A stretch of 47,711 bases of DNA, from assembly GCA_964195155.1 (NCBI GenBank), contig CAXMOP010000121.1, positions 1 to 47,711 of the forward strand, read 5' to 3'. The DNA is from JACZST01 sp964195155. GTDB taxonomy: Bacteria; Actinomycetota; Acidimicrobiia; Spongiisociales; UBA5794. A program made the position numbers and the translations under genes. This document shows positions 1 to 8,155 of the stretch, piece by piece. The notes beneath the pieces were generated by a model. That model was not told the origin of the DNA. It worked only from the letters and a program-made list of their open reading frames with translations, and did no database searches. Position 1 is the first letter of the stretch. The number at the start of each line of letters is the position of its first letter.

Positions 1-612
1 CAGGTTGATCAGCGTGGTGATTCCGAGCTCACGGTTGATCCGCTGCAGGTCGCGCATCACGATGTGCGACGTCACCGGGTCAAGGGAGGCCACCGGCTCG
101 TCGGCGAGGATGATGTCTGGCTCCTGAGCGAGCGCCCTGGCAATGCCGACTCGCTGCTGCTGGCCGCCCGAGAGGTCCGATGCCCTGACAAACGCCTTCT
201 CAACGATCCCGACCCGCTCCAGTGATTGGAAGCCGATTTCCTTCTCCTCGGCAGGCCAGATGCCAAGCAGGCTTCGCCAACGCGGCACGTGTCCGAGGCG
301 GCCCACGAGCACGTTGGTCAGCACGCGGGACCGGTTCACCAGGTTGAAGGTTTGGAAGATCATCCCCACCTTGGAGCGAATCTGCCTGAGCTCGGACCGG
401 GAAGCGCCGACCACCTCCATGCCGTCGGTGACCACCGACCCGGAGACCGGCACCAGGCCGTTGACGCAGCGAAGCATCGTCGACTTGCCTGCACCGGAGA
501 GCCCGACGATGACGACGAACTCCCCGGCCTCGATCTCAAGGGAAATGTTTTTGAGGGCCGTTAAGCCGCCGGGATAGGTCACCGACGTGTCGGTGAATTC
601 GATCATCGGCAT
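1..612 (-). CDS. phnC: Phosphonate/phosphite-type ABC transporter ATP-binding protein, partial (3' end off window)
   Basis: ATPase subunit energising uptake of a phosphonate-like solute with the PhnD-type binding protein encoded just upstream. The 204 visible codons contain a Walker A (GLSGAGKST), a Q-loop in MIFQTFN, the signature LSGGQQQR and a Walker B (IILADEP) followed by the D-loop SLDP. That is the normal order for the family, and the long helical insert around RLGHVPRW is typical of PhnC. The gene runs off the left edge, so its C-terminus and the permease phnE are not seen. The start is either the ATG at 612 or the one two codons later at 606; MIEF at 606 looks more like family N-termini, and neither has a clear Shine-Dalgarno. 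Confidence 0.9.
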   Translation of the reverse strand, partial: MPMIEFTDTSVTYPGGLTALKNISLEIEAGEFVVIVGLSGAGKSTMLRCVNGLVPVSGSVVTDGMEVVGASRSELRQIRSKVGMIFQTFNLVNRSRVLTNVLVGRLGHVPRWRSLLGIWPAEEKEIGFQSLERVGIVEKAFVRASDLSGGQQQRVGIARALAQEPDIILADEPVASLDPVTSHIVMRDLQRINRELGITTLINL

Positions 613-629
613 GGGGGCCACTGTAGGCA

Positions 630-662
630 GAGGGGGGGTCGGTGCGGAACCGGCCCCCCCTC
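630..662 (-). terminator. Strong GC hairpin between phnD and phnC (attenuator candidate)
   Basis: Two 14-nt arms (630-643 and 649-662) pair completely apart from one G-T wobble, around a 5-nt loop. The hairpin starts 12 nt after the phnD stop and ends 18 nt before phnC. There is no T-run, so it is more likely a partial terminator or an mRNA-stabilising 3' structure that keeps binding-protein mRNA above ATPase mRNA, as is common in ABC importer operons (inference). Confidence 0.6.
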
Positions 663-674
663 CACTGTCGCTTG

Positions 675-1814
675 TTAGCCCTCGGTCACACCGAGCTTCT
701 CGGCGGCTTCGCGAACCACGTCGAAGTCGGAATCGGTCGCCTCCTGGACATCGGTCCAGCCGTAGATCTCGTCGAAGATCAACACGCCTTCTTCGGTCTC
801 CAGGAACGCCTTCGTGGCGTCGAAGATCGCCAATGCGAGATCCTCGGGGATTCGGTTCGTGTTGAAGGAAACGACGTCGTTGGGGATCTCTTCGGTGATG
901 TTGAACACGATCACCTTGGAACCAACGTCGGGGTTGTCCTCGCGGAGGCCGCGACGGGCGTCATCGAAGGACAATCCGATATCGAAGTCGCCGTTGTAGA
1001 CGGCGGCCGCGGAGTCGGTGTGCGAGATCAGGTACGAGTACTCGATGTCTTCTTCGATGTCGATGCCCTCGTTGAACAGCTGCAACTGCGGGAACACGCC
1101 ACCGGACGTCGAGGTCGCCGACGTGAACGACACGGTCCTGCCCGCGACCTTGTCGAGATCCGCCCGGCACGACGTTCCGGGGTCAACGGGTGTGCCGTCT
1201 TCGAGTACCTCTGGCTCCTTGCCGTCATCGCCGAAGGCGACACCGACCTGGAGAGCTACGGCATCGAAGTAGTCCACCTGGACGATCTCGCCGTCCTTGT
1301 TTTCCAGGGCCGAGCCCGCAAGCAACGTCCCTTCTTCACAGATCGACGGGTCGTTGGTCATCCACTGACCGTGGTAGGTCTTCGACCCGAACCGGATCGA
1401 CTGCATCAGCAGCCCGAGCTGGTCGTACAGTGTGTCCGCCTGAACCCAGCCGAAGGGACCGAATGCGCCGAGATCGAGCTGGTCTGCGCCCATGGCAACC
1501 ACCAGGCCGTTGTAGTCGGCGGTGATCACACCCTCGAAGGTGACGCCGATCTCCTCGCTCAGATAGTCCATGTATGGCTGCACCGTCTCGGCGAGCGTTT
1601 CCTGCTGTTCTGATGGGATGAACCCAAAGGTCACGGTGTCCGGCCATGCGGCCATCGCGTCTTCGGTGGTCGTCGTATCCTCCACTGCTTCAGTGGTCGT
1701 TGTCGCTTGTGCCGCTGCGGCGGCGGTTGTCGTGGTCGTGTCGTCGCTGCTACCACACGCAGCTACTACCAGCCCAAAGGCCAGAAGCAGCGCGAGTAAA
1801 GCGGTCTTGTTCAT
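675..1814 (-). CDS. phnD: PhnD-like phosphate/phosphite/phosphonate substrate-binding lipoprotein
   Basis: Extracytoplasmic solute receptor for the importer whose ATPase follows. The 379-aa product starts with a lipoprotein signal (hydrophobic core, then VAAC lipobox at about residues 17-20) and a Thr-rich linker to about residue 52. The binding fold begins at WPDTVTFGFIPSEQQ. The segment DLGAFGPFGWVQA and the later VSFTSATSTSGGVFPQ are typical PhnD/PtxB-type pocket regions. A GGAGG at 1823-1827 lies 8 nt before the ATG and fixes the start. phnC follows after a strong hairpin. The ligand (phosphonate, phosphite or phosphate ester) cannot be settled from the sequence. Confidence 0.88.
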   Translation of the reverse strand: MNKTALLALLLAFGLVVAACGSSDDTTTTTAAAAAQATTTTEAVEDTTTTEDAMAAWPDTVTFGFIPSEQQETLAETVQPYMDYLSEEIGVTFEGVITADYNGLVVAMGADQLDLGAFGPFGWVQADTLYDQLGLLMQSIRFGSKTYHGQWMTNDPSICEEGTLLAGSALENKDGEIVQVDYFDAVALQVGVAFGDDGKEPEVLEDGTPVDPGTSCRADLDKVAGRTVSFTSATSTSGGVFPQLQLFNEGIDIEEDIEYSYLISHTDSAAAVYNGDFDIGLSFDDARRGLREDNPDVGSKVIVFNITEEIPNDVVSFNTNRIPEDLALAIFDATKAFLETEEGVLIFDEIYGWTDVQEATDSDFDVVREAAEKLGVTEG

Positions 1815-1833
1815 TGGGGTTACCTCCGTCTAC

Positions 1834-1851
1834 GCGGGCAGGGGTGCCCGC
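1834..1851 (-). other. Small hairpin in the leader upstream of phnD
   Basis: A 7-bp GC stem (GCGGGCA/TGCCCGC) with a 4-nt loop sits 41 nt after the stop of the upstream nucleotidase gene and 19 nt before phnD, just ahead of its ribosome binding site. It could be a weak terminator of the dnaX-nucleotidase transcript or a leader structure of phnD. No T-tract follows. Confidence 0.4.
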
Positions 1852-1892
1852 ACCCATCGGCCAGGCTAATCATCTCGTGAAACGGGTGCGTC

Positions 1893-2459
1893 TCAGCACC
1901 ATTGCTGCTCGATCAGTGCCTCGAACTCGTCCCAGTCGTGGATGTCGCGTACGCCAAGGACCGCCTCGTTCCACGGTCGGACGAAGCGACACACGGTGGC
2001 GTTTGGCCGCTGGCGGTGCAACGACTCGATCTGGTGGGGAGCGTCGTCGAGGTACACGTCACACGCCACCTTCCACTTGGCCTCGGTGATATGGACCTCA
2101 CGGGTCAGGACTCGGTGGTCGGCGAGCCAGGCGAGGGTGTCGTGGATGGCCCAGTCCGGCTTGGTGGTGAGGATGACGATGTCGTGGCGGCGGGCCAAGC
2201 GATCGAGGGCTTCGAGCGCGCCGGGGTAGGTGTCGAGATGGCGGAACAACGATCCGTTTTCTCCACCTTCGGTCCACCGCCAGAAGTCGCCCATGGTCTC
2301 GAAGTGGGTGAGCTCGAGCATTGCCGACCAGCTATCGACCTGATCGCGATGGATATCGGCTCCGAATTCCGGGTTGTAGCGGGCGATCCATCCCGCGGTG
2401 AAGTCGGCGACCACGCCGTCGAGGTCGATGCCAAGTCGCAGCTTCGAACTGTCCGTCAC
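1893..2459 (-). CDS. HAD-family 5'(3')-nucleotidase-like protein
   Basis: A 188-aa haloacid-dehalogenase-type phosphatase resembling the 5' nucleotidase, deoxy (C-type) family. Motif I is GIDLDGVVADF, with the nucleophile and acid/base Asp pair DLDG near residue 11; ILTTKPDW is motif II-like, and VYLDDAPHQIE carries the motif IV acidic pair. Trp-rich cap segments (FWRWTEGGENG) fit nucleotidase relatives. The ATG overlaps the dnaX stop by 4 nt (ATGA), so translation is probably coupled to dnaX. A role in nucleotide pool cleaning is inference; the substrate is not identifiable. Confidence 0.75.
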   Translation of the reverse strand: MTDSSKLRLGIDLDGVVADFTAGWIARYNPEFGADIHRDQVDSWSAMLELTHFETMGDFWRWTEGGENGSLFRHLDTYPGALEALDRLARRHDIVILTTKPDWAIHDTLAWLADHRVLTREVHITEAKWKVACDVYLDDAPHQIESLHRQRPNATVCRFVRPWNEAVLGVRDIHDWDEFEALIEQQWC

Positions 2460-4477
2460 TCCGAGACGACCTCGCCGCCGAGCATGTCGGCGATGAGGTC
2501 GGCAGGATCGTCCCGGGGAGACCCCTCCTCAATGAGCCGGTCCTTGTCGGGCGCCCGCTCCGGCTCGTCCTCGGTCGGCTGATCCGGCGAGTCGTCCGCG
2601 CGGAACTCGAGAGCAATGGAGCCACCGAGCAGCTCGGCGGCGATGTCGGAGAGGGCCGCCAGCAGCTCTCGGTCTGCGTTGAGCTGCTCGAGATGGAAGT
2701 GCTGATGCGACGGGAGCGTGAGGACGGCCACACCGTTGTCAACGCTCATCGGCTCGGCGACCTTGACGAAGGCGTGGCGCCTCGCCCCGAACTGGGTGCG
2801 GATCCGAGCAACGATCGCCGGCCACGCCGCCTGAAACTCTCCAAGAGTGACGTCGGCAATCTTTGCTCCCCCCTCAGGGGGGAGTCCGGCCGCAAGGCCG
2901 GGAGGGGGGTCAGACGGTTCGTCGACGGTGCTCGAATCATCATCGGTTTTGGTCGGAAACTCAGACGGTTCGTCGAGAGAGGCTTGACCCCCTCCGTCAG
3001 CGGCTTCGCCGCTGCCACCTCCCCCTGAGGGGGAGGCAACGGATTCCTTCTTTGCTCCCCCGTCACCGGCGGGTCCGGCCGCTCCGTCCTTCTTTGCTCC
3101 CCCCTCAGGGGGGAGCCCGGCCGCAAGGCCGGGAGGTGGGTCAGACGGTTCGGGGTCGGTGCCTTGGGTGACCAGTTCTTGTTGAGCATCATTCCCGGTC
3201 TGACCCCCTCCGACCGCGGCACCGGGCTGCTCAGGCTGCGACGGAGTGGGCTCTTGCTCGGGACTCGCGACTCGCGACTCGAGACTCGAGACTGGCAACT
3301 GGTCACTGACAACTGGTTGCTTGCGACTCGCTCCCTGCTCCAGTCTCTCCACCCGCGACACCAGCGCGCCGGTGTCCACCGCGGTCTCCGGGCGGGTCAA
3401 CCGAAGCAGCGTCAGCTCGAGCACCAGCCGCTCCTCGCGACCGGCGCGAAGCTCGAGCAGTGCCTCGGAGAGCTGGTCGATCGCCCGCAGCACATCGGTT
3501 GCGGATAACTCGCCGGCGGTTTTGCGCCACTCTGCAATGACATCGACGGGCTCGTCGGTGATCTCCTCGAGGTTTGGTGCGTACTGGGCGAGGAACACAC
3601 CCCGGAAGAAGCCGAGGGCATCGGCAACGAAACGCCGCAGGTCGGCTCCCCTCGAAGACAACTCGGCGACCATGCCAAGCGCCGCCGGCGCATCCTGGTT
3701 GGCGATGGCCCCAGCCAGACCGGTGAAGGCGTCGCGATCGGCGAGCCCGAGCGCCCTGGTAATCCCCTCGGCAGCGACCGTGCCGTTGCCGAGGGCGGCA
3801 ACCTGCTCGAGCAGGCTCAGCGCATCACGCACCGATCCCCTGGCGTGGGTCGCGATCATCGCCAGCCCGTCTGGCTGTGCCTCGATGTCCTCCTTGGCGG
3901 CGATCTCTTTGAGGTGAGAGATCATCGTTTCCGCCGGCACCGGGTGGAAGTCGAATCGCTGCGCCCGGCTCCTGATCGTGTCGAGCAGTTTGTACGGCTC
4001 GGTGGTGGCGAGCACGAAGATCGCGTGCTCCGGTGGTTCTTCGAGCGTCTTGAGCAGTGCGTTTCCTGCCGCACGAGACAACATGTGTGCCTCATCGAGG
4101 ATGTAGACCCTCCGGGCGCCTGCGGCCGCAGCCACCGTGCCAACATTGATGCGGATCTCCCGGATGTCCTCGACCTTGTTGTGTGAGGCCGCATCCAGCT
4201 CGATGACGTCGATCGAATGTGCCTCGGTGATGGCCAGACACGAAGCGCATTCGTTGTCCGGTTCGCCGTCTGGGCCGCGGTTGGTGCAGTTCAGGGACTT
4301 GGCGAGCAGGCGGGCGGTCGTCGTCTTTCCGGTTCCTCGAGGCCCGGTGAACAGATACGCGTGCGCCACCTTGTCGTCGTTGATCTCTCGCAGCAGCGTG
4401 TCGACGACATGGTCCTGGCCGACGATCTCGGAGAAGCGCTGCGGGCGGTACTTGCGATACAGGGCTTGATAGCGCAT
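2456..4477 (-). CDS. dnaX: DNA polymerase III subunits gamma/tau (clamp loader) with a repeat-derived linker
   Basis: Clamp-loader ATPase of the replicative polymerase, 673 aa. Residues 1-370 carry the AAA+ core: MRYQALYRKYRP start, Walker A GPRGTGKT (45-52), a zinc module with only three visible Cys (64, 77, 80), Walker B in YILDEAHML, and the sensor/arginine segment RSRAQRFDF. The C-terminal tau-like domain begins near IADVTLGEFQAAWP. Between them, residues about 382-538 form a Pro/Gly/Glu linker read from heptad repeats (3262-3331) and G/C palindromes (2861-3215), including two copies of PPGLAAGLPPEGGAK. The ATG at 4477 matches family N-termini; upstream codons in frame look non-coding. 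A TACCCT box lies 9 nt before it. Confidence 0.95.
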   Translation of the reverse strand: MRYQALYRKYRPQRFSEIVGQDHVVDTLLREINDDKVAHAYLFTGPRGTGKTTTARLLAKSLNCTNRGPDGEPDNECASCLAITEAHSIDVIELDAASHNKVEDIREIRINVGTVAAAAGARRVYILDEAHMLSRAAGNALLKTLEEPPEHAIFVLATTEPYKLLDTIRSRAQRFDFHPVPAETMISHLKEIAAKEDIEAQPDGLAMIATHARGSVRDALSLLEQVAALGNGTVAAEGITRALGLADRDAFTGLAGAIANQDAPAALGMVAELSSRGADLRRFVADALGFFRGVFLAQYAPNLEEITDEPVDVIAEWRKTAGELSATDVLRAIDQLSEALLELRAGREERLVLELTLLRLTRPETAVDTGALVSRVERLEQGASRKQPVVSDQLPVSSLESRVASPEQEPTPSQPEQPGAAVGGGQTGNDAQQELVTQGTDPEPSDPPPGLAAGLPPEGGAKKDGAAGPAGDGGAKKESVASPSGGGGSGEAADGGGQASLDEPSEFPTKTDDDSSTVDEPSDPPPGLAAGLPPEGGAKIADVTLGEFQAAWPAIVARIRTQFGARRHAFVKVAEPMSVDNGVAVLTLPSHQHFHLEQLNADRELLAALSDIAAELLGGSIALEFRADDSPDQPTEDEPERAPDKDRLIEEGSPRDDPADLIADMLGGEVVSE
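2861..3215. repeat. Family B G/C-block palindromic repeats inside dnaX
   Basis: Near-perfect palindromes of the form CTCCCCCCTCAGGGGGGAG occur at 2866-2884 and 3097-3115, with a related one (8-nt arms) at 3018-3036. The first and last are followed by CCGGCCGCAAGGCCGG and then a GGGxGGGTCAGACGGTTCG tail. The same cores occur in the non-coding gap at 13983-14352. Here they are read in frame on the minus strand and encode the dnaX linker. Confidence 0.8.
3262..3331. repeat. Family A heptad repeat inside dnaX
   Basis: Ten consecutive 7-nt units in register: GACTCGC twice, GACTCGA twice, GACTGGC, AACTGGT, CACTGAC, AACTGGT, TGCTTGC, GACTCGC. On the minus strand they are read as dnaX linker residues around VVSDQLPVSSLESRVAS. 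The same kind of repeat is intergenic at 6264, 30634, 32717, 36523 and 41331. Confidence 0.8.
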
Positions 4478-4577
4478 GGACCGGTGAGGGTACTCAGACG
4501 GTGAGACGACATTCACTCGGGCAGCGCGTGGGGCGCGTGGGTAGGCTGGCCCAACGCGCTGCAACGGAGAATCCACC

Positions 4578-6254
4578 ATGTTCAACTCGAATCCTTCGAC
4601 CCTTTGTCGGGGAGTCTCGCTGCGATTGGTCGTATTGCTGGCCGCACTGCTGCTGATTGCGGCAGCGTGCAGCACGGGCGACGACGAGCCGACGGACGCG
4701 ACCGGCGGCGGTGCGACGGAGACGACCGCCGCCGCCGGTACCGCAAGTGGCGACATCGACGAGATCACTTGGGCGCTGCCGTTCCTGCCAGAAACTCTCT
4801 ATGTGCCCCATGAGTGGACCACCGGCCAGGGCGTCGTGGTTTCGCTGGCTCAGGAGGGGCTGCTGGCCTTTGATGACGACCTGAAGCTCACCGGCGCCCT
4901 CGCCGAATCGTGGGAGCAGGTCGATAACGTCACCTACGTCTACACGATCAGGGAGAACGCCACGTTCCATGACGGCAGCCCGGTGACCGCCGAGGACGTG
5001 GCGGCCTCGATGAGCTGGAATCTCGATCCGGAGAACTTCTCGTTTGTCGACTTCTTCTACTTCCCGGTTGAGTCGATCGAGGCCACCGGTGATCTTGAGG
5101 TCACCGTGACGCTGTTTGAGCCTGACGTGACTTGGCAATATATCCCGGCGTTGATGGCCGGCTTCGTCATGCCGGCGAGCCAGCTGGCGAGCGCAGACAT
5201 CGATCTCCTTGGCACACCCGATTTGATCCCGATCGGGACCGGCCCGTATCGCGTAGTCGAGTTCATACCCGGCGATCGGGTTGTGCTGGAGCGCTACGAC
5301 GGCTATTGGGGTGAGAACGGCCCGGCCAAGCAGATCACCATCACCCAGATCCCGGACCCGCAGCAGCGTTTGCTGGCGATGCGCGACGGCGACATCGACG
5401 GCACGTTCGACCTGCCGGAAACCGAGATCGACCAGTGGCAGGCCCTCGACGGCGTGGACGTGATTACCGAGCCCGCTCTCGGCCTGGTCGTGCTCACGTT
5501 GGATTACGAGACGCATCCCTTCGGCGATATCCATGTGCGCCGCGCGATTGCCCATTCTCTCGACCAAGAGGGGCTGATCTCGGCGGTGCTGAAGGGGCGG
5601 GGCGAGCGGGGCACCGTGGTCAGCCCGCCGGATACGTGGATCCCCGTGATTCCCGGCGATGATGCCCGCTCGTTCTATGCGACGCTGCCGCAATATGAGT
5701 TCGACATGGAGAAGGCTGCTGCCGAGTTGGCGCAATCCGCGGTCCCAGACGGCTTCGAGTTCACGGTTCAGGTACCGGGAGGGGCGGACATCATGCTCAA
5801 CCCGCTGCTCAGCCTTGCGCAGAACCTCGAGACGATCGGCGTGACCATGACCGTCGAGGAGGTCGATGGCGCCACCTGGGAGGAGACCTACTTCACCCAC
5901 GAGCCCGGCCTTGGGATGCAGGTCATGGAATACTCGGCCGACTTCGTCGATCCGGTGAACTACCCGACGCTGTTCCTGTGGAGCCTGGGGGCCGGCCCCG
6001 GTGGGTTCAACACCTCGAACTACGTCAACGAGCGTGTGGACGAGCTCATCGCCGTGGCGCTTGCTGAGTCCGACCCGGCGGCCCGTGAGGCGGCCCTCAA
6101 GGAGATGTTCGAGATTGCCAGGGAAGACGTCGCAACGATTCCCGTGTACTACTTCGACACTGGGATGGCGATTCGCTCCGACCTCAAGCTCGATGGGTTC
6201 AACGCGTTCTACTACAACATCCCGTGGGCGATCCGAGGTTTCGGTCCGAAGTAG
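4578..6254 (+). CDS. Oligopeptide/dipeptide ABC transporter substrate-binding lipoprotein (family 5)
   Basis: 558-aa extracytoplasmic receptor of a peptide importer. The N-terminus has a signal sequence ending in a lipobox (IAAAC, about residues 27-31), then a Thr/Ala/Gly linker. The mature part has the family-5 pattern: LAESWEQ, ATFHDGSPVTAEDV, a GTGPYRVVEF strand, RLLAMRDGDIDG and HVRRAIAHSLDQ. A GGAGA 7 nt upstream of the ATG supports the start. It is followed by two permeases and a fused double ATPase on the same strand, giving a complete importer. The exact ligand (di- or oligopeptide, or another solute of this family) is unknown. Confidence 0.9.
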   Translation: MFNSNPSTLCRGVSLRLVVLLAALLLIAAACSTGDDEPTDATGGGATETTAAAGTASGDIDEITWALPFLPETLYVPHEWTTGQGVVVSLAQEGLLAFDDDLKLTGALAESWEQVDNVTYVYTIRENATFHDGSPVTAEDVAASMSWNLDPENFSFVDFFYFPVESIEATGDLEVTVTLFEPDVTWQYIPALMAGFVMPASQLASADIDLLGTPDLIPIGTGPYRVVEFIPGDRVVLERYDGYWGENGPAKQITITQIPDPQQRLLAMRDGDIDGTFDLPETEIDQWQALDGVDVITEPALGLVVLTLDYETHPFGDIHVRRAIAHSLDQEGLISAVLKGRGERGTVVSPPDTWIPVIPGDDARSFYATLPQYEFDMEKAAAELAQSAVPDGFEFTVQVPGGADIMLNPLLSLAQNLETIGVTMTVEEVDGATWEETYFTHEPGLGMQVMEYSADFVDPVNYPTLFLWSLGAGPGGFNTSNYVNERVDELIAVALAESDPAAREAALKEMFEIAREDVATIPVYYFDTGMAIRSDLKLDGFNAFYYNIPWAIRGFGPK

Positions 6255-6263
6255 GAAGGCCGC

Positions 6264-6326
6264 AAGTCACAAGACACAAGCAATGGCTTTGCCTGAGACT
6301 TGCGAGCTGAGACCTGCGACTCCTCC
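6264..6326. repeat. Family A heptad repeat, intergenic
   Basis: Nine degenerate 7-nt units starting 10 nt after the binding-protein stop: AAGTCAC, AAGACAC, AAGCAAT, GGCTTTG, CCTGAGA, CTTGCGA, GCTGAGA, CCTGCGA, CTCCTCC. It fills most of the gap to the permease and ends just before that gene's ribosome binding site. It is the most diverged copy in the window. Confidence 0.55.
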
Positions 6327-6341
6327 CGGAGGAGGCGGCCC

Positions 6342-7307
6342 ATGAGATCGGGTGGGATGGGGCGCTACGTCGCGGGACGCCTGCTGCTCGCGATTCCGCT
6401 GCTCATCGTGATCACCTTCGCCGTCTTCGCTCTCATCCACATCGCACCCGGGACCCCCGAGCGGGCGTTGCTCGGTGCCAGGCAGGCCTCACCGGAGACC
6501 ATCGCCGCCATCCGCGAGCAATGGAACCTGGATGAGCCGTTCCTCCTCCAGTACTTCCTGTGGCTCAAGGCGGTCGTGACCGGTGATATCGGGCGATCGA
6601 TCCAATCGAGCGAAGCGGTCACGGCTGCCATCGGGCGGCGGATCGGCCTCACCGTCTTCCTCGGCCTCTATGCGACCCTGATCGCCCTGCTCGTCGGAAT
6701 CCCGCTCGGTATGTGGGCGGCGCTGCGGCGGGGCTCGATGACCGACCGCACCGTCGTCGGCGTCTCCGTGCTCGGGGTGAGCGCCCCCACCTTTGCGGTG
6801 GGGCTGCTCTTCCTGTATCTGTTCGGCGTCGTGCTCGACTGGTTCCCGGTATTCGGAGCAGGGGAGGGATTCTGGGACCGCGCGTACCACCTGACGCTTC
6901 CCGCCCTCGCCCTGGCTCTGGCGCTCCTGGCGCTGATCGTAAAGATCACCAGGGCGGCAATGATCGATGAGCTCGATCAGGACTACGTCGCCTTCGCCAG
7001 ATCGCGGGGCCTCTCGCAGCGTCGAATCATGGGCCGATACGTTCTCAGGAACTCGCTGATCCCGGTCGTCACCGCAACCGGGCTGATCGTGGTCGGGCTG
7101 TTCGGTGGCGCAGTGTTGATCGAGGCCACATTCGGCCTGCCCGGCTTGGGGACGCTGCTGGTCGAATCGGTGCTGACGAGGGATATCCCGGTTGTGCAGG
7201 CCCTGGTTCTGTTGACCGCCGTCTTTGTGATCGTGGTGAATCTCGGCCTCGACGTGCTGTACACCGTGATCGATCCACGAATCCGGTTCGGAAGCGCGGA
7301 CTCCTGA
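6342..7307 (+). CDS. Peptide ABC transporter permease, DppB/OppB type
   Basis: 321-aa integral membrane subunit with about six transmembrane helices; it forms the translocation channel together with the DppC-type partner. It shows the N-terminal amphipathic RYVAGRLLLAIPLLIVITF helix, GDIGRSIQ typical of the first periplasmic loop, and the EAA-type cytoplasmic loop DYVAFARSRGLSQRRIMGRY that contacts the ATPase. The ATG at 6342 has a GGAGG 6 nt upstream and was preferred over an in-frame ATG 14 codons earlier, which falls within repeat sequence. The stop overlaps the next start by 1 nt (TGATG). Confidence 0.92.
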   Translation: MRSGGMGRYVAGRLLLAIPLLIVITFAVFALIHIAPGTPERALLGARQASPETIAAIREQWNLDEPFLLQYFLWLKAVVTGDIGRSIQSSEAVTAAIGRRIGLTVFLGLYATLIALLVGIPLGMWAALRRGSMTDRTVVGVSVLGVSAPTFAVGLLFLYLFGVVLDWFPVFGAGEGFWDRAYHLTLPALALALALLALIVKITRAAMIDELDQDYVAFARSRGLSQRRIMGRYVLRNSLIPVVTATGLIVVGLFGGAVLIEATFGLPGLGTLLVESVLTRDIPVVQALVLLTAVFVIVVNLGLDVLYTVIDPRIRFGSADS

Positions 7308-8155
7308 TGGCAGAGGCGCTTGAGCTCAAACGCACCAGGGTGACCCACCGCAGGCGCATCACGTTCATGGTTGCGCTGTCGTTTGTGTTGCTCGTCGTGC
7401 TGCTGGTCTTCGCGGTATTCGGGACCGCCATCACCCCGAACGATCACGAGGAACAGCGTCTTTTCGTCAGCGACACCCCACCGAGCGCCGAGTTTTGGGC
7501 CGGAACCGATCAGCTGGGTCGAGACGTGTTCTCGCGCGCGATCATTGGAGCTCGACCGGCTCTCGTCGGGGCGGTGACAGTCTCGGTTGGGGCCTTCGCC
7601 ATCGCAACCGTGCTCGGCCTCGCTTCGGGCTACCTCGGGGGTGCCGTCGATGCCGGCGTGATGCGGTGGGCCGACCTGATGTTGGCGCTTCCCGGTCTGC
7701 TGATCGCCATAGTCGTCGTGGGAGTCTTCGGCGGAGGGTTCTGGGTCGCGGTGCTGGTGCTCATCCTACTGTTTGCCGCGCCGGACACCCGGATCGTGCG
7801 AAGCGCGGTGCTCGAGCAGCGCCCCCTGCCCTATATCGAGGCCGCGCGCACCCTCGGGGTGTCCAAGCCCCGGGTCATGTTCGGGCACATCCTCCCAAAC
7901 ATCCTCCCGATCATCTTCGCTTACGTCGTGCTCGACTTCGCCTTCGCCCTGGTGGCTCTTGCCGGCCTGTCGTTCCTTGGACTCGGAGTCGAGCCAGGAG
8001 CCGCCGACTGGGGGCGCATGCTGTCCGAGAACAGGAGCCTGCTGTTCTCCAACCCGTGGGCTGCGGTGGTTCCCGCCGTCCTCATCATCCTCACGGCCGC
8101 AGCAATGAACCTGGTTGGCGACTGGATGTACGACCGGTTCAGCCTCGAGCAATGA
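7307..8155 (+). CDS. Peptide ABC transporter permease, DppC/OppC type
   Basis: 282-aa second channel subunit. After a short basic N-terminus and the first membrane helix comes the family's periplasmic signature FWAGTDQLGRDVFSR, then the membrane core and the EAA loop PYIEAARTLGVSKPRVMFGH. The segment LSFLGLGVEPGAADWGRML is also typical. The start codon shares one base with the preceding permease stop and the stop overlaps the ATPase start by 4 nt, so the three genes are translationally coupled. Confidence 0.92.
   Translation: MAEALELKRTRVTHRRRITFMVALSFVLLVVLLVFAVFGTAITPNDHEEQRLFVSDTPPSAEFWAGTDQLGRDVFSRAIIGARPALVGAVTVSVGAFAIATVLGLASGYLGGAVDAGVMRWADLMLALPGLLIAIVVVGVFGGGFWVAVLVLILLFAAPDTRIVRSAVLEQRPLPYIEAARTLGVSKPRVMFGHILPNILPIIFAYVVLDFAFALVALAGLSFLGLGVEPGAADWGRMLSENRSLLFSNPWAAVVPAVLIILTAAAMNLVGDWMYDRFSLEQ

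Noticed and set aside
2861..3215. Intron-like or frameshifting insertion disrupting dnaX
   Set aside because: The reading frame stays open through the repeats and the tau C-terminal domain follows in frame. The repeats carry no obvious slippery A-run for gamma/tau frameshifting.
4494..5900. 468-codon open frame on the minus strand opposite the peptide-binding lipoprotein gene
   Set aside because: It mirrors the codon positions of a clear family-5 binding protein and has no recognisable motif. Similar long antisense frames at 642-1613, 18661-20061, 23614-25197, 27346-28866, 32736-34628 and 46220-47293 are high-GC artefacts for the same reason.
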